DNA of 13,177 nt, taken from assembly GCA_905210995.1 (NCBI GenBank), contig CAJLZE010000060.1, forward strand, positions 1 to 13,177, in the 5' to 3' direction. The notes under the pieces were generated by a model. The model was not told the DNA's origin and ran no database searches. It was given only the letters and a program-made list of their open reading frames with translations. The stretch comes from an uncultured Anaerotruncus sp. Lineage in GTDB: Bacteria; Bacillota; Clostridia; Oscillospirales; CAG-272. Position 1 is the stretch's first letter, and each line of letters starts with the position of its first letter. Positions 1 to 5,850 of this stretch are shown here, one piece after another. Made by a program: the position numbers and the translations under genes.

Positions 1-348
1 GGCTGCTGCTCTGTCGGCTGCGCGGCGGGCGACTCTCTCGGCTACAGCGTCGTCGATCTTGACGACCATGGAGCGCATGACGGATTCGTCGATGTTGAGA
101 AGTCTTTCAAGCTCGGTGGGGAAATCGGACTGAGCCTTGAAGGTAACGACGGTGTAGTATCCTTCGTTTTTGTCATTGATGGGGTACTCGAAGCGACGCT
201 TGCCCCACTCGGCAACGTCTACGATCTCACCGTTGGTGTCGATGAGGTTTACGAATTTCTGCACCGTGGGGGCGGCGGCGTCAACACCGGCGCTGATGTC
301 CGCGATGAACATGCATTCGTATGCGTTCATTTTGATTTCTTTTTCCAT
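1..348 (-). CDS. rpsF: 30S ribosomal protein S6, 5' part (runs off the window)
   Basis: Reading the minus strand from 348 gives 116 codons that stay open to the window edge. The product matches ribosomal protein S6, which pairs with S18 on the platform of the 30S subunit. Recognisable family features are an N-terminal NAYECMFIAD strand, the conserved EWGKRRFEYPIND segment at residues 51-63, then EGYYTVVTFKA and a final MRSMVVKID. After that the protein enters an Ala/Arg-rich tail, so it is longer than the roughly 95-residue Bacillus form. The ATG at 348 is chosen because GGGAGG lies 7-8 bases upstream; the in-frame ATG at 330 has no comparable site. In most Firmicutes rpsF is followed by ssb and rpsR, which would lie beyond position 1. 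Identification is very secure; only the 3' end is missing. Confidence 0.96.
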   Translation of the reverse strand, partial: MEKEIKMNAYECMFIADISAGVDAAAPTVQKFVNLIDTNGEIVDVAEWGKRRFEYPINDKNEGYYTVVTFKAQSDFPTELERLLNIDESVMRSMVVKIDDAVAERVARRAADRAAA

Positions 349-428
349 ATTATAACCTCCCTATGGACTTGGCGTCCGTACCTTTTCGGTACGGCAAGGA
401 GACGGAAACACGCCTGTTCCCGTATCAA
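349..428 (-). promoter_or_regulatory. Structured rpsF leader, candidate S6:S18 autoregulatory element
   Basis: On the minus strand the roughly 80-base leader of rpsF holds a 7-bp perfect hairpin (394-388 with 382-376, five-base loop 387-383). Below it is a second short helix (CUUG 398-395 with CAAG 371-368). The two helices are separated by a one-sided bulge, ACGC (375-372). Bases 401-398 (CUCC) could also pair with the Shine-Dalgarno GGAG at 360-357, giving a route to block translation. Many bacteria carry an rpsF leader in which a bulged helix mimics the S18 site of 16S rRNA and binds the S6:S18 complex. The position and bulged-helix design fit that class, but I have not matched it to a covariance model. 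Confidence 0.55.
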
Positions 429-434
429 TTCACT

Positions 435-463
435 ATTATACCACAGCTTTTTTTGCCTGTCAA
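435..463 (-). promoter_or_regulatory. rpsF promoter, consensus sigma-A type
   Basis: On the minus strand a perfect TTGACA (463-458) and a perfect TATAAT (440-435) are separated by exactly 17 bases (457-441). Transcription would start near 428, leaving a leader of about 80 bases before the rpsF ATG. Both hexamers at full consensus are as expected for a highly expressed ribosomal protein operon. Confidence 0.9.
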
Positions 464-487
464 GCATTTTTTACAAAAAACAGCATG

Positions 488-528
488 GCGGCAAATGCCG
501 CGCGGATATTCCGCCCGTCACATCGGGC
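488..528. other. Three small back-to-back hairpins between divergent promoters
   Basis: Three short inverted repeats lie end to end: GCGGC/GCCGC (488-492 with 497-501), GCGG/CCGC (502-505 with 511-514) and GCCCG/CGGGC (513-517 with 524-528). They sit between the -35 box of rpsF and that of the rightward hydrolase gene, so they are outside both predicted transcripts. They may be a protein-binding region, a relic of an upstream terminator, or chance in GC-rich DNA. The 349-593 gap holds nothing else beyond the two promoters and the rpsF leader. Confidence 0.35.
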
Positions 529-529
529 A

Positions 530-568
530 TTGCCGACAGTTGACAGATGTTGTATAATGTAATATGAA
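530..568 (+). promoter_or_regulatory. Promoter for the ComEC-like hydrolase gene, two overlapping options
   Basis: Two sigma-A arrangements overlap. One is TTGCCG (530-535), a 17-base spacer and a perfect TATAAT (553-558). The other is a perfect TTGACA (540-545), a 17-base spacer and TATGAA (563-568). Either gives a short leader before the ATG at 594. The sequence cannot say which is used, or whether both are. Confidence 0.7.
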
Positions 569-593
569 GTAAATTGACGGAGGAGCGGCACGG

Positions 594-1595
594 ATGAACT
601 CAAAAAACGGGAAAAAGCCGGTCGGGACGGCAAAAAAACCGAAGCCGGAAGCGCTTACGGGCGATCTGTTTGCCGCGGCTTTCAAAAGACACAAGCGCGC
701 GGCGGCGGCAACGATCGCGGCTGTGTTGGTGATCGCGGTCATTGCCGCGTGGCTGTGCGGCAGGAGCGGCATTGCCGAGGGAGAGGCGGTATTTTATTTT
801 TTCGATGTCGGTCAGGGGGATGCAGCCGCGGTCGTGACAAGCGAGGGCTGCATTCTGATAGACGCGGGCACGAACGACGCCGAGGATGAGCTTTGCCGTC
901 AAATGCGGCGTGCGGGCATACGGCGCATAGACCTTGCCGTGCTCACGCACCCGCACGAGGATCATATCGGCGGCGCCGATGCCGTGATAGACAGATTTGA
1001 GGTCGGGCGCGTGCTTATCTCCGGGCGCGGGACAGATACCGCCGCATATTCGCGCCTCTGCGAGGCGGCAGAGCGCCGCGGTACCGACATCGGCGCAGCC
1101 GAGGCGGGGTATACGGAGGAGATCGGCGGCATGAAGCTCGACGTGCTTTTTGCCGACGAGGATGCGGTGAGCGAAAACGATATGTCGGCTGTCGTGAAGG
1201 TGGAGTTCGGCTCTGTGTCCGCGATATACACCGGAGACGCGGGGGAGAAGACCGAGGGGCTGATACTCGGCAGATATGAGCGCGACGAGCTTGAATGCGA
1301 TATCCTCAAGGTCGGGCATCACGGGTCGCAGACCTCAAGCTCACGTGAATGGCTTGAGGCTCTCTCGCCCGGATTTGCGGTGATATCATGTGCCGCCGCG
1401 AACGATTACGGACATCCGCACGCGGCAGTGCTTCGCCGTCTTGCCGATCTCGGCGCCGAGGTCCACAGAACGGATATCGAGGGCACGGTGGTTTTCGTCA
1501 GCGACGGCGAGAGCGTGAAGAATGTATCGGGCAGTGCAAAATGGCAGCTTTGCGGCGTGCTGCCGCACGCACGCCGCGAACGCCGCTGCGCGTGA
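594..1595 (+). CDS. Membrane-anchored metallo-beta-lactamase-fold hydrolase, ComEC C-terminal type
   Basis: This 333-residue protein begins with a Lys-rich cytoplasmic stretch, has one membrane segment (about residues 38-54), then a metallo-beta-lactamase domain. Visible motifs are DVGQGDA (71-77), the metal-binding HPHEDH (119-124), the Asp of YTGDAG (212-217), VGHHGS (240-245) and YGHPH (272-276). DVGQGD together with HHGS is the signature of the domain at the C-terminus of the DNA-uptake channel protein ComEC/Rec2, thought to act as a nuclease on incoming DNA. Here that domain stands alone with a single anchor and no channel domain, so a role in uptake is not shown. It could be an extracellular nuclease or phosphodiesterase. 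GGAGG at 579-583 supports the ATG at 594. The gene is monocistronic, divergent from rpsF, and ends 15 bases before a palindromic terminator. Confidence 0.88.
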   Translation: MNSKNGKKPVGTAKKPKPEALTGDLFAAAFKRHKRAAAATIAAVLVIAVIAAWLCGRSGIAEGEAVFYFFDVGQGDAAAVVTSEGCILIDAGTNDAEDELCRQMRRAGIRRIDLAVLTHPHEDHIGGADAVIDRFEVGRVLISGRGTDTAAYSRLCEAAERRGTDIGAAEAGYTEEIGGMKLDVLFADEDAVSENDMSAVVKVEFGSVSAIYTGDAGEKTEGLILGRYERDELECDILKVGHHGSQTSSSREWLEALSPGFAVISCAAANDYGHPHAAVLRRLADLGAEVHRTDIEGTVVFVSDGESVKNVSGSAKWQLCGVLPHARRERRCA

Positions 1596-1610
1596 TACCG
1601 TGGCATTATT

Positions 1611-1651
1611 GATGGGGCTGTTAAAAACATTGAGTTTTTAACAGCCCCATC
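1611..1651. terminator. Perfect 18-bp palindrome between convergent genes, likely two-way terminator
   Basis: Bases 1611-1628 are perfectly complementary to 1634-1651 with a five-base loop (ATTGA). The hairpin sits between the ends of the rightward hydrolase gene (1595) and the leftward membrane-protein gene (1667), where a bidirectional terminator is expected. The run of five T lies inside the second arm rather than after it, which is not classical. Its 31-base core matches a second hairpin at 5790-5820 at 30 positions when that copy is read on the minus strand. Confidence 0.75.
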
Positions 1652-1666
1652 GTTATATATCGCGGG

Positions 1667-2719
1667 TCAGTTCTTTTTGCCGGTTATTTTGTCGAACAGT
1701 CGGTCGTCGGGCGTCTGTGCCGCGGCTTTTATCTCCGCGAGCACGGTTTTTTCGTCCGGGCGTCGGTGAGTTCCGCTTTTTACCGCAGCCCCTCCGACCG
1801 GTACGGGGACCGCCGAGCGGCGTGCCGCCGTAAATGCTCCTATGCCGAGCACGGCAGCGATGACCGCCGCGACGATGAATATACGCTGCCTTGGGCGGTC
1901 GCTGTCGACAGCGTACGCATAAGCGTCGCTTTCCGCGCGTACGGGGAATCTTTTTTCGGTCGCTTTTATATCGGGGTTCACGGTCTCGCTCCAGATCGCA
2001 GGCACGGTCCCGATCTCGATGGTGTTGTCCGGGTTATTCGTGATATTTGCGATCACGATGCGTCGGTCGCTGCCGTATTTCCGCTTATAGAATTCAGCCG
2101 TTTTCTTCGTGTTTTCGGCGTCGCGCAATTTGCCGTCGTTGCCCTTGTAGCTGTAAAGGGTGATGCGCACGCGGTTCGCAAGCACATCAACGGTCACGCC
2201 GACCGCCTGCGCGTTCTCACCGTCGGATATCTTCACGGTGTCGCCGCGCACCTCGAGGTCGTCGAGGACCTTGTTGGCTATGAATGCGAGCTGGTTGTAT
2301 GAATACACCATCGTGACCTTTTTGCCGTCCGTGCTCGTCGCTGTGCGCGAAAAACGGACGTTCACCTTGCCGTCGTCGATGTACATGGCGCGGATGGCGT
2401 CGATCGCTTCCGTCGAGTCGTCGAGGACCAGCACGGTGTAATCGTCGGAGGAATGGGTTATCAGAATTTCTTCGTGATAACTCGTTACCGTATCCTGCGT
2501 GACGCCCGCGACGTTTTCGGGGAAGCCGTTCTTTTTCCATTCGGCAAGAAGCCCGCGAAAGCCGGTGAGCTTTGCGGTGTCGCCGGCGGGAGCCGCCGCT
2601 CCGGCAGGGGCGAGCTCTGTGACGGGAGCATGCGCCGACGATACCTCGCCCGCCATAACGGGGAGCGCTGCTGCCAGCACTATCACTGCCGCAATTGCGG
2701 CGCATATGATTTTTTTCAT
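1667..2719 (-). CDS. Predicted type I membrane protein with unknown extracytoplasmic domain, paired with ECF sigma factor
   Basis: This 350-residue protein is not one I recognise. It has a clear signal peptide (MKKI start, hydrophobic 5-20, likely cleavage after VMA at 21-23) and an Ala/Pro-rich linker (about 30-48). A mixed alpha/beta extracytoplasmic region (about 50-265) is rich in Asp, Lys and Thr. One membrane segment (about 279-298) is followed by a basic cytoplasmic tail of some 50 residues ending in a predicted helix. The gene lies 45 bases downstream of an ECF sigma factor gene on the same strand, so the two are probably co-transcribed. Classical anti-sigma factors bind sigma through an N-terminal cytoplasmic domain; here only the C-terminal tail faces inward. 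It may sense an envelope signal, be a sigma target, or be a reversed-topology regulator. GAAAGGAA upstream supports the ATG, though the spacing is long (about 12 bases). Confidence 0.8.
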   Translation of the reverse strand: MKKIICAAIAAVIVLAAALPVMAGEVSSAHAPVTELAPAGAAAPAGDTAKLTGFRGLLAEWKKNGFPENVAGVTQDTVTSYHEEILITHSSDDYTVLVLDDSTEAIDAIRAMYIDDGKVNVRFSRTATSTDGKKVTMVYSYNQLAFIANKVLDDLEVRGDTVKISDGENAQAVGVTVDVLANRVRITLYSYKGNDGKLRDAENTKKTAEFYKRKYGSDRRIVIANITNNPDNTIEIGTVPAIWSETVNPDIKATEKRFPVRAESDAYAYAVDSDRPRQRIFIVAAVIAAVLGIGAFTAARRSAVPVPVGGAAVKSGTHRRPDEKTVLAEIKAAAQTPDDRLFDKITGKKN

Positions 2720-2764
2720 TGTGTAATAAGTTCCTTTCTCTGCATGCCTCGTGTGAAGCGTGTG

Positions 2765-3274
2765 TCAGGCGAGCAGGTCGCGCAACTTTGATATCGCGCG
2801 GCGGTATCTGAAATACACCGTTCCCTGCGGAAGGCCGACTGCCTCGGCGATCTCGCGAAAGCCTGCGTCGGCAACGGCGTGCAGCGTCACGATCTCGCGG
2901 TCGGTCGGCTCGAGCCGTTTCATTGCCGCTTCGATGTCAAGGCGCGTGTCGCAGCCGTCAGCCTCGGCGGGAGAGGTCTCCTCCGACAGCGGCTCTGCCG
3001 CACGGACACGGCGGCTTTTCAGCATATTCAGCGCGGTGTTGTGCGTTACGGCAAACACCCACGCGCGCGGACTGTGCACCTCCTCACCCGGCGGAGTGCG
3101 GAAAAGCCTGACGAATACCTCCTGCGTGACGTCCTCGGCAAGATAGCGGTCGTCAAGTATCCGCACGGCAACGGTGTATACGGGTATTCTGAGCCCGTGC
3201 CACAGTTGCTCGCAGGCGCGCTCGTCCCCTGTGCGCACCAAGGGGAGCAGGCGTGTCATTTCTTCATTTGTCAT
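2765..3274 (-). CDS. ECF-type RNA polymerase sigma factor (sigma-70 family)
   Basis: The 169-residue product has the two-domain layout of extracytoplasmic-function sigma factors. Region 2 spans about residues 22-88 and includes AEDVTQEVFVRLFR (46-59), the core-polymerase and -10 recognition helix, and the PRAWVFAVTHNTALNMLKSRR stretch. A linker rich in Glu and Ser (about 92-110) follows. Region 4 (about 112-166) carries a helix-turn-helix, REIAEAVGLPQGTVYFRYRRA, at 140-160 that would read the -35 box. Length is normal for the family. GAGG about ten bases upstream supports the ATG at 3274. The gene is followed at short distance by a membrane-protein gene, the usual place for a regulator of the sigma factor. 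It directs transcription of an unknown regulon, probably in response to envelope conditions. Confidence 0.93.
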   Translation of the reverse strand: MTNEEMTRLLPLVRTGDERACEQLWHGLRIPVYTVAVRILDDRYLAEDVTQEVFVRLFRTPPGEEVHSPRAWVFAVTHNTALNMLKSRRVRAAEPLSEETSPAEADGCDTRLDIEAAMKRLEPTDREIVTLHAVADAGFREIAEAVGLPQGTVYFRYRRAISKLRDLLA

Positions 3275-3335
3275 CGGGTAATTACCTCGCTTTCATCTAC
3301 TATGACAACCTGACGGTGCATTTTTTTGAAAGGAG

Positions 3336-3372
3336 CGGGCTGCCGAGCGAAAAAATCCGCATGGGCAGCCCG
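3336..3372 (-). terminator. Hairpin after the glycosidase gene
   Basis: A perfect 9-bp inverted repeat (CGGGCTGCC at 3336-3344 with GGCAGCCCG at 3364-3372) lies a few bases past the glycosidase stop codon and before the sigma factor gene, which reads the same way. The 19-base loop contains GCG/CGC pairing and a run of six T on the minus strand. The placement indicates a terminator separating the two units, although the T run lies in the loop. Confidence 0.6.
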
Positions 3373-3376
3373 TATT

Positions 3377-5710
3377 TTATTTTGATTTGGCTCTTGCAGT
3401 CTCGTCGGGGAGCGATGCGGGATCTATACCCGCGCGGCGCGTCTCCTCGTCGGTCGATATGAGCACGGCGCAGCCGGTCGTTGCAAGCGTGAACTCAAGC
3501 GCCGTATATATCTCACCTCCGACGGTGACGTGGCGGAACTCACAACGGCTGTATTTGCCCGTGAGAGGGCTGTAAAGACGCGGTGCGTGCGCGCCGCGCA
3601 GATAAACCTTTGCCTCGGCGTCGAAATCGGTCGTGTTGGTGAAGAAATAAATGTCCTCGCCGTCGCGTCTGGCATGACGGTGACTGTAAAGCCCGCCGTC
3701 GGGTAGGTGCTTTTCAAGACCGAGTCTTACGAACTCGTTGTAGGTGTTGTTGAGCGCGCCGGAGGTCTCGTAGCGCGGAAAATCGGGCAGGTAAACGTCA
3801 AAGTTTATTCCGAGACTGCGCAGCGCGTCGGCAATGTCGCGGCTGTCCACCATTGCGGTGCCGTCCGCCGCCGTCATTGAAAAGTAAAGGAAAAACGCTT
3901 CTCCGCCGTTTTCGTTTTTATTGTGGCAGTAGTCGGTTATATATGACGTATCGCTTGCCTTTTCGCCGAATATATGATCGACGATCTCGCAGAGCTCGCG
4001 GTCGGCATCGGTGTTGCCTGGAGTGTATTCAAACGCCAGCCTCGGCAGCTCACCGGTGGCGATTATCTTGCCGCCCGCTTCGTAATAGTCGCGCAGCACG
4101 CGCATTGAGGCAAGCGAGCACATTTTGCACGCGGGGAGTATGACAGCGCGGAAAGCCTCGTCCTCCTTTTGTCCCGGCATACGGAGGAGCCCGCCGTCAA
4201 CATCGGCGCGTCCCGCGACGGCGTCCGGATGCAGAAGGGTGACGTCGTGTCCGGTGTAAAGGCAGACGGTGTTTATCACAGTCATATAGTCGGCGCCGGT
4301 TGGGGTGTCGGGGTATTCGTAACCGTCCGCCTCGGCGTCATAAAGATTGACCGCCGAATGCAGCGAATATATCGGGTAGATCACCGCAATGTCGGCTATC
4401 TGGCGTGCGCCGCGCAGCACGCGCCGCATACGCCTGCCGAAGGAGCAGAGAAGATCCATCGGTTCTTCGTTTTTCGCGGTAGGCAGCGGCAGATGCATGG
4501 CGGTGAGGTTTGCGCCGCGTGCAATGGCGTGCTCGGCATCGCGCAGATAAAGCCCGCGCCGCAGCCCGCCGTAATCGCGGAAAAGCTCGCACCCGACGTC
4601 GCAAAGCCCCAGTCCGAAGGCGGCGCCCGCGGCGACCTTGACCGAGTTCATGCCGTAGAGATACGCGCGTTCGAAAACGCCGCAGGGAGAGACGGTGTTG
4701 TCAAGCATGGCGTCGCCCGTTATAGGCGAGCACTGAGAAAGCTTTGGTTCGGATATGTTGCCGAACACGGTAAGCCCCTTTTCCGCCGCAAAATCGTCAA
4801 TTGCGCGCAGAAAACCGTTGCGCAGCATATGCGCGCGGCAGTCAAAAAACAGCGCCTTGATGTGCGGTGTGTCGTTGCCCGCAAAGTCAAAGAGGGCCGG
4901 GTAATACGGCGCGGGGTCAAAGCCGTATCTTTCCTCAAATATGCGGTTGAGGTCGCAGTCCCAGTCGCGCCTGTTGCGCGCGCCGAAGCAGAGGTGGCGA
5001 TAGCACAGCATCGTGACCGTGCTGCCCAGCTCCGGCTCGATTATGTCGGCAAACAGCGTCCACATCGCGCGTATGAACTTCATCGACGCGTCGTATGAGA
5101 GAATGTTCACGCGCCGCGATTCGGGGTCGGGTATGCAGTTGTATTCGTTTATCGACCAGTTGCCGAAGGGCGCTTTCCATGTCAGCACGTCGCCGTTTAC
5201 CATCGGGCGCAGATCGACCGTGTCTCCCGTCTCCTCGTGCAGCGCCGTTACCGACACGTGCATACCGTCATGCAGCGTGAGCGTGACCTCCTCGCGGTCG
5301 GAGCAGGGGTATGAATGGCATGTAAGCACCTGCGCGCGCGTCGCGTCCTCGTAAAGAGCATCCTCAACGTCTATCCACGTGCGCTGAAGATACTTGTCGA
5401 GCGTGAGCGCGACGCGCAGCCCCGCTTTTTTCGCAAGCGGAAGCAGTGCGGCGTAAAAGCGGCGGCGCGATGCTATGACCTCGCGGTCGTCGGTAAATTC
5501 GCCGTCGGCGTCTGCCGGCAGATAGGGGATCACGCCGCCCGCGCCGGATTCCACATACCGCCGAAGCACGCCCTCAAGCTCGTCGGGCGACCTTCTGAGG
5601 CTTATAAAGACAAACGGGCGCTCGACTGCGGTACCGTCGAGCAGGTCCTCGGTCGGTTCCCATATGCCGGATTCGTCTTCCGTATAGCCGAATTGGTTTT
5701 GTGTGTTCAT
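3377..5710 (-). CDS. Putative cytoplasmic glycoside hydrolase, GH106-like
   Basis: The 777-residue product resembles the large glycosidases related to family GH106 (alpha-L-rhamnosidases). Visible family-like features, in order, are LTWKAPFGNWSI (176-187), the FEERYGFDPAPYYPALF block (258-274), FGNISEPKLSQCSPITGD (316-333), DIAVIYPIYSLHSAVN (440-455) and ILPACKMCSLASMRVL (524-539). The AGGKIIATGELP segment (545-556) looks like a beta-galactosidase trimerisation-type fold. A beta-rich C-terminal part (about 680-755) follows. There is no signal peptide, so it should act on imported oligosaccharides. An upstream ATG at 5782 is rejected because the promoter at 5776-5747 lies downstream of it; the ATG at 5710 has AGAGG upstream. 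No transporter or sugar regulator is adjacent. The exact substrate cannot be told, and I could not assign catalytic residues. Confidence 0.65.
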   Translation of the reverse strand: MNTQNQFGYTEDESGIWEPTEDLLDGTAVERPFVFISLRRSPDELEGVLRRYVESGAGGVIPYLPADADGEFTDDREVIASRRRFYAALLPLAKKAGLRVALTLDKYLQRTWIDVEDALYEDATRAQVLTCHSYPCSDREEVTLTLHDGMHVSVTALHEETGDTVDLRPMVNGDVLTWKAPFGNWSINEYNCIPDPESRRVNILSYDASMKFIRAMWTLFADIIEPELGSTVTMLCYRHLCFGARNRRDWDCDLNRIFEERYGFDPAPYYPALFDFAGNDTPHIKALFFDCRAHMLRNGFLRAIDDFAAEKGLTVFGNISEPKLSQCSPITGDAMLDNTVSPCGVFERAYLYGMNSVKVAAGAAFGLGLCDVGCELFRDYGGLRRGLYLRDAEHAIARGANLTAMHLPLPTAKNEEPMDLLCSFGRRMRRVLRGARQIADIAVIYPIYSLHSAVNLYDAEADGYEYPDTPTGADYMTVINTVCLYTGHDVTLLHPDAVAGRADVDGGLLRMPGQKEDEAFRAVILPACKMCSLASMRVLRDYYEAGGKIIATGELPRLAFEYTPGNTDADRELCEIVDHIFGEKASDTSYITDYCHNKNENGGEAFFLYFSMTAADGTAMVDSRDIADALRSLGINFDVYLPDFPRYETSGALNNTYNEFVRLGLEKHLPDGGLYSHRHARRDGEDIYFFTNTTDFDAEAKVYLRGAHAPRLYSPLTGKYSRCEFRHVTVGGEIYTALEFTLATTGCAVLISTDEETRRAGIDPASLPDETARAKSK

Positions 5711-5746
5711 TTTATGCTGCCTCTCTGCGTCGGTTATTTCCGTTTT

Positions 5747-5776
5747 TATTATATCACCTAATGCGGGTATTGTAAA
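5747..5776 (-). promoter_or_regulatory. Promoter for the glycosidase gene
   Basis: On the minus strand TTTACA (5776-5771) and a perfect TATAAT (5752-5747) are separated by 18 bases. The predicted start near 5740 gives a leader of about 30 bases and decides the start codon at 5710, since the upstream in-frame ATG at 5782 would not be transcribed from here. The promoter lies just past the terminator of the surface-protein operon. Confidence 0.75.
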
Positions 5777-5785
5777 GGACAAAAT

Positions 5786-5824
5786 AGGCGGCTGTTAAAA
5801 ACTCAATGCTTTTAACAGCCGCCT
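5786..5824 (-). terminator. Hairpin terminator of the TetR/surface-protein operon
   Basis: A perfect 15-bp inverted repeat (5786-5800 with 5810-5824, nine-base loop) begins 27 bases past the surface-protein stop codon. On the minus strand it is followed by the T-rich TATTTTGTCC. Its core 5790-5820, read on the minus strand, matches 1616-1646 at 30 of 31 bases, loop included. In both places the copy lies in the same orientation relative to the gene it follows. Confidence 0.8.
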
Positions 5825-5850
5825 GACGTTATTTTACGGAAGATCGGGTA

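Noticed and set aside
363..557. Rightward 64-codon open frame across the rpsF leader and promoter
   Set aside because: It overlaps the structured leader and a consensus promoter on the other strand and has no Shine-Dalgarno sequence.
600..1322. Leftward 240-codon open frame
   Set aside because: Antisense shadow of the ComEC-like gene, whose conserved motifs lie on the plus strand.
1766..2302. Rightward 178-codon open frame
   Set aside because: Antisense to the membrane-protein gene, which has a proper signal peptide and operon position; this frame has no ribosome binding site or known motif.
3275..3335. Self-recognised ECF promoter upstream of the sigma factor gene
   Set aside because: CACC and GTCATA elements can be seen on the minus strand, but their spacing (under 12 bases) does not fit known ECF promoters, and no good sigma-A pair was found.
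4169..5098. Rightward 309-codon open frame
   Set aside because: It lies wholly antisense to the glycosidase, has no ribosome binding site, and its composition (Arg/Ala/Val-rich, no family pattern) is that of a shadow frame in GC-rich DNA.
5711..5782. N-terminal extension of the glycosidase to an ATG at 5782
   Set aside because: The predicted promoter (5776-5747) lies within the extension, and the extra residues have no ribosome binding site.
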